Origin: Allolobophora icterica
Lineage: Eukaryota; Annelida; Clitellata; Crassiclitellata; Lumbricidae
Length of the DNA stretch: 64,000 nucleotides
Direction: 5' to 3'
Assembly (NCBI GenBank): GCA_963556255.1
Contig: OY744605.1
Span: forward strand, 4,475,187-4,539,186
Part shown: piece by piece, positions 21,233 through 30,788 of the stretch
How the letters are laid out: each line of letters opens with the position of its first letter
Position numbering within the stretch: the first letter of the stretch is position 1
Translations under genes and position numbers: made by a program
The notes under the pieces: generated by a model
Database searches by the model: none
What the model was told of the DNA's origin: nothing
The model's input: only the letters and a program-made list of their open reading frames with translations

Positions 21233-22019
21233 TCTATATAAATAAAGCGAGAATTCTGTGTGTCTGTCTGTCTGTCTCTCTGTCTGTCTGTTTGACCGGG
21301 CTTAACTTCTACAATTTTGCACCTTTTCACTCGAAACCTTCACTACTGTGTCGGCCTCGGCTTCGGACACCCAGTGGAGGGGTTCGGGTACCCCCTTTTC
21401 ACCGCTAACATGGTGAAAATCCCCCAAAACTCTACCCAACCGACCGTCCCTGACGACCCAGCGCGAAGCGCTGCTATTTATGGCGCCGGTATTCCCCAAC
21501 GTCATTAATAATGCGCATTTAACGACAAGCGGTTCTATTTATGGCGCGGGTATTCCCCAACGTCATTAATAATGCAAATAAAGACGTTGTTTACTTTCCC
21601 ACAACATTTAATTACGATCGAATCGAACTATATTCATCGTTTTACAGCAAAATTGTATGTTCAAAGACTCTGCTTTACTAAGGGCAGTGAGGGCTAGATT
21701 TCTGGCGTTTTCTTGAACCCGCCAACGCCGGCTTCACCCTCTTCGACTGCGAAGCAGTCAGTCCACGGGAGACTGCGAAGCAGTCGTCGCCACTCGACTG
21801 CGAAGCAGTCAGTCCACGGGAGACTGCGAAGCAGTCATCGCCAGAGGGCGACTGCGAAGCAGTCAATCCACGCCTAGACTGCAAAGCAGTCTCCCCCACA
21901 GGTCGCCTAAATTTCTTCCTTATTCGCTACACGCATTTAAACATATACCTAAATTTGTTGCTTATTCGCTACAGGGATTGAAACTTATAACCCAGGGCAA
22001 CACCGGGTAAACCTGCTAG
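21233..22019 (+). mobile_element. Non-autonomous Helitron with mini-hairpin array
   Basis: Begins TCTATATAAATAAAGCG and ends CTAG, with a short ACCC ... GGGT hairpin 8 bp before the end. It sits between A and T without duplication. The related locus at 30130 reads AAGGTTATACC with no insert, which is the predicted empty site. A CTGT repeat lies at 21258-21292. Palindromes with a GAA loop occur at 21459-21473 and 21745-21891. No Rep/helicase frame. Confidence 0.88.
21745..21891. repeat. Six GACTGCGAAGCAGTC mini-hairpins
   Basis: Perfect 15-base palindromes with GAA loop at 21745, 21771, 21796, 21822 and 21850, and one with an AAA loop at 21877. A seventh hairpin with the same GCGAAGC heart but a different stem is at 21459 (CAGCGCGAAGCGCTG). 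Spacing 25-28 bp. Peptide frames across it are artefacts. Confidence 0.95.
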
Positions 22020-22124
22020 TACCATAATATAGAGTGCTATCTTTAAATACATTCATAACATCTAACCCCGTCACCATTTATTCTCCAGTTCAATCGTGTT
22101 AACCCCGTCACTACCGTTTTAGGG

Positions 22125-22215
22125 TGTCGCCAGTCTGAAGCCTGGAGAAAGTAGGAGGGCGAGGCTAATCACATTTGTTATGACACAGCGTTGCTAAAGA
22201 GCAAATAACAAACTA
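22125..22215 (+). repeat. Conserved block N
   Basis: GGTGTCGCCAGTCTGAAGCC ... GGAGGGCGAGGCTAATCAC, then TATGACACAGCG. Same layout as 17925 and 30240. Confidence 0.55.
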
Positions 22216-22497
22216 ATTACTGGTTGCTTAAACCGGTAATATGCCACATGAACAGTGAGAACTGTTCAAAACACCTTTTCTTATTGGTGCTAACCGCCTT
22301 TGAAGCTATACGATATCGTTGAACTGTTTAATCCAATCAAATCACCAGTTAATCCTTGTACTGAAGAAGATTAGATAAAGTCGACGTCAAAGGTTTAGCA
22401 ATCGGAAGATGTCAAAGTCGACGTCAAAGGTTTAGCAATCGGAAGATGTCGTTTTTATTAAACAACGGAGACTATTAAAAGAATGGCAGTTGATATT

Positions 22498-22535
22498 AGA
22501 CACCTTTAAAGAGTTTGTATCCGACCTTATATACA
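22498..22535 (+). promoter_or_regulatory. PSE-TATA-like module
   Basis: AGACACCTTTAAAGAG at 22498; TATATACA at 22528. It is nearly identical to 30594, and both follow GTCGTTTT.TTAAACAACGG. Confidence 0.6.
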
Positions 22536-23017
22536 ATATAGAAAAATGCAATCTATATCTAATTAATACACTGTATTCTGAGGTAAAAACTGCGTCAACG
22601 CAAGGAAGGTCGACGTCAAGACCGGTTACTGATAGCTATAAGAGTAATATCCAGATTTCAACTGCGCCGTAAGCCTCTTTGTCGCCGGAACCAGTGTATT
22701 CAAAAGCGATCTGTCAAAATAAACTTGGTAGTAGGCAGATCAAATATGCATGCATTGCATATATGTGTGAATGTATGTGTTTATGTGTCTATGTATGCAT
22801 GTATATAAGCATGTATGTTTGTATATGCATCTGTCTGTATTGTTTCTTTTTTACTGAAGAAACCTCACACAATGTCCTCATTTCCTCACGGAACCCATAG
22901 CGCTTCAACGGTCCAATTTTCAAGATATAGGCCTTTAGGCCTATATCATTGTAACTTGTATTGTTAACTCGTTACTTGTAAAATTTCCATATTGTTCCAT
23001 AACCATAGCTGTTCCAG
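22536..23017. other. TATG-rich intron-like DNA
   Basis: 22735-22850 resembles the TATG-rich DNA preceding ankyrin exons, but is followed instead by TTTTTTACTGAAGAAACC and then a terminal exon remnant. The pair 22735-23249 and 31917-32416 are homologous. Confidence 0.5.
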
Positions 23018-23249
23018 AATTACGACAATTTTATGACTCATCCTACGAACTCAATAAAGCCTCTCCTTTTGATATATCTCTTAAACACTGCTCTTTCAGA
23101 TTTCTTATCCCGATTATACTTCTTCCCCTTAACTCCCTGTCCGCTCCAATTCTAAATTCCTTAGCCCTCTGACGAATGCCTGTCTGGCCCCTCTAGATCT
23201 TGACCTGGAATCGACTTTGATGCTACCTTCCTATCGATCTTTTGACTGA
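23018..23249 (+). pseudogene. Terminal exon remnant E, copy 1 (frameshifted)
   Basis: After acceptor GTTCCAG the frame reads ELRQFYDSSYELNKASPFDI and ISLKHCSFRF, then breaks at a small deletion near 23160. The homologous end LDLDLESTLMLPSYRSFD and stop (23247-23249) lie in another frame. The intact relative is at 32178. No known domain recognised. Confidence 0.55.
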
Positions 23250-23359
23250 GCGCATGTGCATAAGTTGGTTCCCTCGACTCGACATTACGATTACAATTAA
23301 TGTTGGGATAATATGTAGATTTTATAAATTTAAACTTTGAACATCGTGTCCAGTAAAAA

Positions 23360-23512
23360 ATGATTGAAAGCTGTGAAGAATTCTGCTCATTGCTCAACCT
23401 TCTGTGAATTCAGTTGGTGTTTTAAAATTTATTTTAAACTCCGGCGGTACCCCTGGACGACGCTGGCGGAACCCTGGGTTCCGCGGAACTCTGGTTGAAA
23501 ACCACTGTTTCC
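23360..23512 (-). mobile_element. hAT-like MITE remnant
   Basis: On the minus strand it starts CAGTGGTTTTCAACCAGAG, then GTTCCGCGGAACCC, a form common at hAT ends. Related pieces: 32530-32637 (minus), 43683-43830 and 49156-49303 (plus), 60536-60700 (plus), all followed by CACCAACTGAATT. Confidence 0.5.
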
Positions 23513-23567
23513 ACACACACGAAAAGAAGGACGAATTAATAATTCAATTGGTTCTGCGCGCAGATAT

Positions 23568-23660
23568 ATACTTACAGGGTAAAAGACAATGTAAGAGAGG
23601 TGTTTAAAAAGCTCTATTATGATATTTTATATGGGAAAATTTAAACCTAAAGAGGTGTTT
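23568..23660 (-). promoter_or_regulatory. Two tandem PSE-TATA-like modules
   Basis: Leftward: AAACACCTCT from 23660 with TATAAAAT 29 bases on; AAACACCTCT from 23605 with TGTAAGTA in the TATA position. 55 bp apart. Confidence 0.6.
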
Positions 23661-23924
23661 AAGAGAGCCTTCCATTAGTTGGTGTTAACGGACACTGTTC
23701 CCAAAAAAGTGATGACGATGATATGCGTTTATTTTCTACAAAGTTAACACACGCTGACAAACCGCAGCATGGAACATAGTGTTCGGGAAATAAAATCTGT
23801 ATATGAAAATTTGATGGGTGAAACGCGCTTGGGTCCGCGAGCTTTTTATAACGTTTCTTCACTAGAAAACGGTTCAAAACAGGTGAGTAAGGGACTAACG
23901 ATTCATAATTTTCTTATAGAAATG

Positions 23925-23982
23925 AATGGATCCAGAGTTTAACGATATCTTATGGCAACAAAGGCCGATGACGTAGACACAA
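23925..23982 (-). repeat. Conserved block M
   Basis: Plus strand reads GGATCCAGAGTTTAACG, ATCTTATGGCAACAAAGGCC and GATGACGTAGAC: the inverse of the M block, closely matching 33107-33160. Confidence 0.65.
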
Positions 23983-24090
23983 ATGATTTTTTAACAGTTC
24001 TCACCGTTTGTGTCGCATAATACAGCCTGGCAATATAAATATTCAAATAAACGAAGACTAATTTTTATTATAGAGCCAAAAATTATTTCT

Positions 24091-24145
24091 GTCGACGTCA
24101 ACAGCCTTTATTGCTATAAGATTTCGTTAAACCCTGGATCCATCC
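24091..24145 (+). repeat. Conserved block M
   Basis: GTCGACGTCAACAGCC, TTTATTGCTATAAGA, TTCGTTAAACCCTGGATCC. The inverse strand just beyond carries AATTTTTGG, an Sm-site-like string. Confidence 0.65.
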
Positions 24146-24164
24146 ACTACTTTAAACACCTCTA

Positions 24165-24278
24165 ACTACGCCACTACCGTACTTATGGCAATGGTAGTCC
24201 CAGACATGGAGAAAGAAAGAGGGAGACGCTAATCATCTCTGTAATGACAGAGTCGCTAAACATAATTATCCAACCAAT
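24165..24278 (+). repeat. Conserved block N
   Basis: CCACTACCGT...GGTAGTCCCAGA, then GAGACGCTAATCATCTC and GAGTCGCTAAACATAATTA, ending directly before the module at 24280. Confidence 0.5.
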
Positions 24279-24279
24279 G

Positions 24280-24405
24280 AAACACCTCTTTTACGTGTAG
24301 CTCTTGTCCTATAAGAGAATACAGCAGACAACCCTATTCAATCACCATATCGACAGGACGGCTGCATTTAGTCATAGGGCGAAAGAAACGTGAAAAGAGG
24401 TGTTT
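24280..24405. promoter_or_regulatory. Convergent pair of PSE-TATA-like modules
   Basis: Plus: AAACACCTCTTTTACG at 24280, TATAAGAG at 24310. Minus: AAACACCTCTTTTCACG from 24405, TATGACTA 29 bases on. Only about 60 bp lie between the two TATA boxes. Confidence 0.6.
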
Positions 24406-24568
24406 AAGGAACTCGTATCTCACGATGATTGGCGTGGTCCTTTGCAGATCGAGGCTCGGCTACAGAAAGTGAAAATGCTGCCCGGTTAAATGCACGGAAG
24501 CAGGGACTGGTCAGTCAGTAATTTAAGTCTGTACAGAGTTGTTGGTTGGTTGGTGTTTGGTGTTTGGT

Positions 24569-25132
<564 letters not shown>

Positions 25133-25358
25133 TTCTGCCATGGCTAGACGAAACTCTTCAACTCATAGGTGACTCTGTTATGTCATCTGGCCAACTCCCA
25201 CGAGGTCCTGACGAGGGCGCACCGTCCAAGAACTTAAACAAGAACGCCACTTGAACGAGGCACTCCGGATCCGAATGCCCGAAGTGGAGCGGGAACTGGA
25301 GAGCATGCGCAGTCGAGGGACGACGCCAGGGGGACAGGTTTCCACCGGAAACACGTGA
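25133..25358 (+). pseudogene. Coiled-coil terminal exon, copy 1 (deleted, frameshifted)
   Basis: It starts like copies at 35613 and 37823 (LPWLDETLQLIGDS) but the acceptor AG has become TG, and an internal deletion after GQLP joins it out of frame to the 3' part. That part in its own frame reads QELKQERHLNEALRIRMPEV, then ERELESMRSR and a TGA at 25356-25358. The leucine/glutamate pattern is a coiled coil. It is the only copy that shows the C-terminus of the protein. Confidence 0.65.
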
Positions 25359-26041
25359 CTTACGTGACTTCCTAAAGCGTTATAGGCCAGGCGCTGAGTG
25401 CGCTGCGTATAGAACATCGTTTCCTTTTATGATTGTATTATTCCTTTAACAGAGATGATTAACGTCAGCGTTTCCTTTCTCGAGGCTTAGGACTGGCACT
25501 ACCACCGTGCGTGTAAGGGCAGAGTCGAGGTACCTTGTATCCTACGGCAGGAGATATATGAACTTCTGCGTTAAGTGGCTCTCTGTGTCTGGTTGTGAGG
25601 CGGTTTTCCGTTAATAGCGTTATATAAATTACGATTTTATGTATGAGTGCATTGTATGTATTGTGTATGCATGCATGTACGCTTGTTCGTATTTATGGAT
25701 AGTAACGTTTAAGACATAGAGACAGAGACATACAGACAGACAGACAGACAGGCTGACGGACAGAGAAAGACAGATAGTTCTTCCCGTACGTAGGCTAATT
25801 ATTTACGAGTGGTCCGAAATTTAGTATTACAATGACCACTGGCACTGATCATACTATAAAGTGTGCCTTAAAATCTTAATTTTCTGCATAGTATAGGCCT
25901 GGCCTACATTAGACAGAATATTAGCAAAATGGAATTTAAAAGTTTAAAAGTAGAGATCATCGAACAGTCATAGCTGAAGGGTGTAATGGTTAGAATTGGT
26001 TACGACCGTTTATCACCAACTATCACTGACCTTGTTGTGCA

Positions 26042-26220
26042 CAGAGGCGTCTATCTGCCCCCACCCCTAAGTCATTGGAGCAACTTCCGTTCCCCCCTCT
26101 TCGTCCGCCCTCCCCCTTCCTCCCCCCCTAAAATAGTGGCACACACATTGACAGATCTCCCCCCCCCCATTTCGTGGATAGAGCATTTGCTCCAAGGTTT
26201 CTATGGTGTAGACGCCCCTG
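26042..26220. mobile_element. Short hAT-type MITE
   Basis: Ends CAGAGGCGTCTA and TAGACGCCCCTG, with the perfect 8-bp duplication GTTGTGCA at 26034-26041 and 26221-26228. 179 bp, C-rich, no coding capacity. Confidence 0.92.
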
Positions 26221-26264
26221 GTTGTGCATAATGTTATGTACTTTATTTTCGTCATGAACTGAAG

Positions 26265-26350
26265 TCAACGTAGGCCAACGTACGGCATAATAACGTACGC
26301 GTACCGTACTACATTATAGAAAGAAATAACGTACGTACCGTACGTACGGT
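26265..26350. repeat. Cluster of TACGTAC palindromes
   Basis: AACGTACGCGTACCGTAC and ACGTACGTACCGTACGTACGG form overlapping self-complementary stretches. Similar to the ends of the 46191 element, but without that element's termini. Confidence 0.6.
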
Positions 26351-26371
26351 CGCACACTTACGACAGACAGA

Positions 26372-26442
26372 CAGGGCTGTAGTGGTAAAATTAGAGGTGA
26401 GTACACACTGTGAACCCGCGCATACCCTTGACTACAGCCCTG
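26372..26442. mobile_element. Very small hAT-type MITE (71 bp)
   Basis: CAGGGCTGTAGT ... ACTACAGCCCTG, flanked by CAGACAGA and AAGACAGA (one mismatch). Confidence 0.78.
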
Positions 26443-26498
26443 AAGACAGATGTATACAGAGAGCTGAAAAATTATTATTAAGGAGAGCCGTTGTTTTT

Positions 26499-26536
26499 AG
26501 ACACCTTTCAAACGTTTGCAACGACCACTATATATA
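26499..26536 (+). promoter_or_regulatory. PSE-TATA-like module
   Basis: AGACACCTTTCAAACG at 26499, TATATATA at 26529, spacing 30. Confidence 0.62.
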
Positions 26537-26739
26537 AATATAAACCGCACTGTTTCCTTGTTAAAACGGCGAAGCACCGTTTAATTAGATAACGAAAAAG
26601 TCAGAGGAAAGTGAAAGCAACTTTAATCAAGAATCTAATTTACTTCCCTAAAGAATTAAATTCGTAATAATAAATGTATAATATTAATATAGCATAGGAT
26701 AAGCATCAATATCTTAAACTCAATGCACTTTCCATGGGT

Positions 26740-27425
26740 AACCAGTGCAGCTCCTCCTACAAACATTTAGATATATAATTATGTCCAAACCTAGAGGAAG
26801 TAAGGCATGCGTAAATGACATTATCATAGTCATCCCTGGAGCATATGAAAGCATGCATCAGAGTTTTGGCAGTTTGAGTAGTAAGCGAGCGACGTCTTGT
26901 GCGAATCTGACGCAGGTGATAGAAACATGTTCGATATACGTACTTCACATGCTCTGAAAAGGTAAGTTCCTGTTCCAAGGTCAAACCCAGATCACGCACG
27001 AAAGTGGATAAAGAGACACTATAGACCATGACGCCTAAGAAATGGCAAACGATTGCCCGGTACTGTGAACGGGAATCGCCCCCTCATACAAAGCAGTCTT
27101 AAGCAACAACACCTAAAATGGCAAAGTTCATCCAAAAGTTCTTGATTAGAAACGACGGCAGAAGATCGAACTCACACGACTTCGATGTTGACGATATTAG
27201 GAACTGGCGCAGGTCTTGGATGGAGATCGGTTCCAACTGTGACATTATGCAGTCAGTGGGAGGAAAGGTTGGTGGTGGAGCAACCTCTGTGCAGTGACGA
27301 ACTGGGTCAACCTTTTGACGCAGTTCGTGAGATAGTCCGTGGCCGTGAATGATTGTTGTATGGAGCTTCTTGAGGAAGTGGAAGGGCCAAGGACACTGGA
27401 GAATGATAGCAACACTCATCGAGGG
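26740..27425 (-). pseudogene. CR1-like LINE fragment with the reverse transcriptase core deleted
   Basis: The right part (27420-27100) encodes SQLEPISIQDLRQFL and KSCEFDLLPSFLIK, the segment before a CR1-type reverse transcriptase. The left part (27029-26757) encodes VRDLGLTLEQELTFSEHV and CFYHLRQIRTRRRSL ... LMHAFICSR, the segment after it. The core between them, including the YxDD box present in the 57600-58860 copy, is missing, so this is a dead copy. Confidence 0.8.
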
Positions 27426-27518
27426 TTAGTTTAACTTTAAAGGAATAGTTTGCTAGTTTCCAGTATTTGGCGTCATTGTCCGTGGAAAAAGAATTATTTG
27501 GACAGCGAATATGTTTCC

Positions 27519-27611
27519 TTTTATAATGTAATAGTACGTGTAAAAAAGGTGTTTCAAGAGTCTTCTATGCTACTCATATATAAGCAAAATTAACACGTAA
27601 AAGAGGTGTTT
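27519..27611 (-). promoter_or_regulatory. Two tandem PSE-TATA-like modules
   Basis: Leftward: AAACACCTCT from 27611 with TATATATG 29 bases on; AAACACCTTT from 27554 with TATAAAAG 29 bases on. A diverged third (AACGCCTCTTTTTCG from about 27812, TTTATATT 30 on) lies further right. Confidence 0.62.
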
Positions 27612-27639
27612 AAGAGAGTCTTTGGTTAGTTACTTTTTA

Positions 27640-27690
27640 TCGATAGTTTACTAGTTTCCAGTGTTTAGCGATATCTAATGCAACCAGGTA
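27640..27690 (-). repeat. GTTTAGCGA variant block
   Basis: AGTTTACTAGTTTCCAGTG and TTTAGCGATATCTAATGC. The same string recurs at 39841, 43168, 48641 and 58935 and inverted at 40398. Related to block M. Confidence 0.5.
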
Positions 27691-28227
27691 ATGGAAGAGA
27701 TTGAGTTAATTGGGCTGCGCTTATGTATTTGCTTAAGGCACATGTAAAAGTACTGCATAACAGTCTGTTTAGATAATATAAAGAGGAATATGAATACGAA
27801 AAAGAGGCGTTAAGAAAACCTTCCTTTAGTTTTAGTTTGTGGTTCTTTTAAACTTTTCGTGGGCCAAACAAATGAATGCACGCAAAAATTTATGAAGATG
27901 ACGTGCGCAGTAAAACACATATAAAAGTCAACATAAAGGGTTATAGAGGACGGGGATTCATAGAGTACTTCTACATTAATACAATACTGATAGTTCGATT
28001 CCAATGACCACAGTGCGCAAGTCACTAAAGACTTAATGTCAGTGTCGGCTCTTAAATAGTCGCTTTTCCTGTAGGACATTGGGGGCCACATGACGACTCA
28101 GGGCTTGAGACTTGCACTGCCAGAGTACGAGCAGTGGCGGAGTTTATGTATTCTTTTATGTATGTACTTATAGGGTAACTGCACGGTTAAATAAGTCTTT
28201 AAAGCAGTATTAGATTACGAACATGAA

Positions 28228-28265
28228 AGTATATAGGGAAAATCAACACGAAGAAAGAGGTGTCT
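28228..28265 (-). promoter_or_regulatory. PSE-TATA-like module
   Basis: AGACACCTCTTTCTTCG from 28265, TATATACT 30 bases on. Confidence 0.6.
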
Positions 28266-28693
28266 AAGAGAGTCTTTCGTTAGTTGCTATTTAAAGACAC
28301 TGTCTCATAACAAAGCCGCTCCTATAATAGGTAGATATTCTTTAAGGTGCGCTACGTGAAACCACTGTAATAAAGACGATTAGTGTCAACTTCCTCCTTT
28401 AGACAAACTGGACTGACACTACTACAGATAAGGTAATGGGAGAGTTAAAAGAAGTCGGAAAGAGGTTAGGCCACAGTTCAATGCAAACTTTAAAAAGCAT
28501 CAACTGAATTCATAAAAAAATAGCAATGAGTAGAATTCATCACAGCCTTCAGTCATTCTTGCTAGACACGATTCTATGTTAAAATAATTAACGTTTTATA
28601 ACGTGATTAATGAGTATCCTAACATTACAAGTTACATTTACATTTATTTCTTGAAATGTTATGACAGTGTCGTTAACAGTATACCAACCAACT

Positions 28694-28845
28694 AAACACC
28701 TCTTTTATGGATTTCTTTTGTCTATAAGTGAAATACGGAGGCAGCGTCTGTGTTATGTTTATCACATATTGACTGGAGAATGGATGAGAGCGATGCTAAT
28801 CATCTTTGTTATGACGCAGTGTCGTTAAACATCAACTAACGTACA
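28694..28845 (+). promoter_or_regulatory. PSE-TATA-like module followed by block N
   Basis: AAACACCTCTTTTATGG at 28694 and TATAAGTG 29 bases on. Block N core GATGCTAATCATCTTTGTTA and CAGTGTCGTTAAACATC follow at 28793-28840. Confidence 0.58.
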
Positions 28846-29120
28846 TACAAAAACACGTGCATGCGTACGTATGTACAGACATGAACGTATACTATGTGTG
28901 TATTATGTAAACATATGTATGCATTTATTTATGCATGTGTGCATGTATGTCTGCATGTACATGTATGCACGTGCGTATGTATGTATGTATGTTTGCGCGT
29001 ATGCATGTTTGTTCGTCTTTATGTATCAAGACATCTACTATCACACCATTTAAACAGGCAAACAGAGACAGAGAGATGGAGGCAGAAAGACAGAATGACA
29101 GAGGCAGACAGACAGATAGT
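28846..29120. repeat. TATG-rich and GACA-rich simple sequence
   Basis: Degenerate TATG tract (28850-29020) then GACAGA repeats. Frames over it are low complexity. Confidence 0.65.
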
Positions 29121-29349
29121 TGTTGGTTCCAGTCAGAACATCGAGACTTGATCGCATCCTCGTGTGCTAAGCCAGTTCATAATAGGGTTATTATACGGGG
29201 GTCCTTGGTCAGGGCTACCTCTTCTTTCGTCGACTTCAACCGGGTTCACGCAGTGCATTCCATCACCTACTACGCTAGATATTCCCATTGGTACAGTGAC
29301 CTGTTGTAGCCTTCTTATGATTTAGTAGTCCCAGAACTTCTTTTGATAA

Positions 29350-29610
29350 TTCTGTTGGACAGCGTGAACGTCTTGGTGGTTAACGTGCTCGAGTGTCAAC
29401 CAAGAGACCTGGGGTTCAAATTTCCACTAAGGTAGAAATTTGCACAACTTGCGCCCCCTAGCCAACTCGGCTAGAACAAGTATACTGTCACTGAGAAGAT
29501 CAGACGGCGAGGGAGACGAATAACCATCACTCTTATATGCCGAGGGTAAGAAAAATGAAGTCGGTAATGCAAGGTACCTGTGACTACCTCTCCGCGTTAG
29601 TTGAGAGTTG
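29350..29610 (+). mobile_element. tRNA-derived SINE, family 2, copy 2
   Basis: Same head and body as 15285: GTGAACGTCTTGGTGGTTAA, GGGGTTCAAATTTCC, CTTGCGCCCCCTAGCCAACT, AGATCAGACGGCGAGGGAGA. Confidence 0.75.
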
Positions 29611-29636
29611 AAAACTTTTTTGGAGTTGTAACTCAC

Positions 29637-29674
29637 TTATATATAGTTTTGGTTAAAACGTTTTAAGGGTGTCG
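29637..29674 (-). promoter_or_regulatory. PSE-TATA-like module
   Basis: CGACACCCTTAAAACG from 29674, TATATATA 29 bases on. Confidence 0.6.
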
Positions 29675-29868
29675 AAAAAGAGCATTAAAACAAGTCCTCT
29701 TTTTCTTTAATCTCTGTTACCGTTTCAATTCAAACATCACCCACCGTTTCCTTATGATTTTCAACCTGTCTGACTTTTGGATTTTGACTTTCAACCAATC
29801 CAGATCTTACCTGCGAATCGATTACTTTTGGACGGATCTTAAATCAGCACAAGAGCTGTATTATGCCA

Positions 29869-29928
29869 GAATAGTTTCTGTGGACATCAACGGCTTATGT
29901 TGTCATAAGATGTCGTTAAACTCTGGAT
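29869..29928 (+). repeat. Conserved block M
   Basis: TTTCTGTGGACATCAACGGC, TGTCATAAGATGTCGTTAAA, CTCTGGATCCATTC. Confidence 0.62.
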
Positions 29929-30015
29929 CCATTCAAATCAGCACAGACTTGGTGCTTATGACTATATCGACGTCAAATAAGGGAAAAAAGAAATTATTTT
30001 GGATGATCGATTTTT

Positions 30016-30052
30016 AGATACCCTTAAAACGTTTTAACTGAAGTTATATATT
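30016..30052 (+). promoter_or_regulatory. PSE-TATA-like module
   Basis: AGATACCCTTAAAACG at 30016, TATATATT at 30045. 75% or more like 21112 through the following 120 bp; the latter carries the Helitron insertion. Confidence 0.62.
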
Positions 30053-30239
30053 CCTCGTGACACCTTGTTTATGTGGAATACTTCAACTTCTTTCGATGGT
30101 AGGTCGACATCAACGGCCCTTGTGGCCAAAAGGTTATACCAAAAACAGTGAGCACTATATTTAGAAACATTCATGACATCTAACCCCGTCACCATTTATA
30201 CTTTAGTTCAGTCGTGTTAACCCGTCACTACCGTCTTCG

Positions 30240-30330
30240 GGTGTCGCCAGTCCGAAGCCTGGAGAAAGTAGAAGGGCGACGCTAATCATATTTGTGACAC
30301 ATCGTCGTTAAAGAGCAACTAACAAACTAA
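30240..30330 (+). repeat. Conserved block N
   Basis: GTGTCGCCAGTCCGAAGCC, GAAGGGCGACGCTAATCATA, ATCGTCGTTAAAGAGC. The outer GTCGCC/GGCGAC pair is kept while inner bases vary. Confidence 0.55.
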
Positions 30331-30593
30331 TTACTGGTCGCTTAAAACGAAACTTAAACCGTTAATATTCCAGATGAACGGCAAGAACCGTTCAAAACAC
30401 CTTTTCTTATTGATGTCAACGGCCTTTGATGCTACAAGAAGTAGTTAAACTGCTTAATCCAATCAAATCACCAGTTAATCCTTGTACCTTAGTTCTGAAG
30501 AAAATTAGATAAAGTCGACGTCAACGGTCTGGCAACCAGAAGATGTCGTTTTGTTAAACAACGGAGACTATTAAAAGAATAGCAGTTGATATT

Positions 30594-30631
30594 AGACACC
30601 TTTAAAGAGTTTGTATCCGACTGTATATAGA
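30594..30631 (+). promoter_or_regulatory. PSE-TATA-like module
   Basis: AGACACCTTTAAAGAG at 30594, TATATAGA at 30624. Confidence 0.6.
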
Positions 30632-30670
30632 ATATAGAAATACAACTTAAATCTAATTAATATACTATAT

Positions 30671-30671
30671 G

Positions 30672-30727
<56 letters not shown>

Positions 30728-30760
30728 TATCAGTAATAATAATAATAATAGTAATAATAA
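30671..30760. repeat. ATA trinucleotide microsatellite
   Basis: ATA repeats with a few interruptions, directly before the retroelement frame; a similar tract follows it. Confidence 0.95.
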
Positions 30761-30788
30761 TTATAATAATTAATAGTTATCAGCAGCT

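Noticed and set aside
21745..21891. CRISPR array
   Set aside because: Six 15-base palindromes with 10-13 base spacers inside a Helitron in animal DNA; size and context do not fit.
21678..21899. Minus frame with repeated GLTASQS
   Set aside because: Produced by the mini-hairpin repeat.
28790..28840. Similarity of block N (inverse GATGATTAGC) to U6 snRNA
   Set aside because: Limited to a seven-base match; no wider U6 sequence present.
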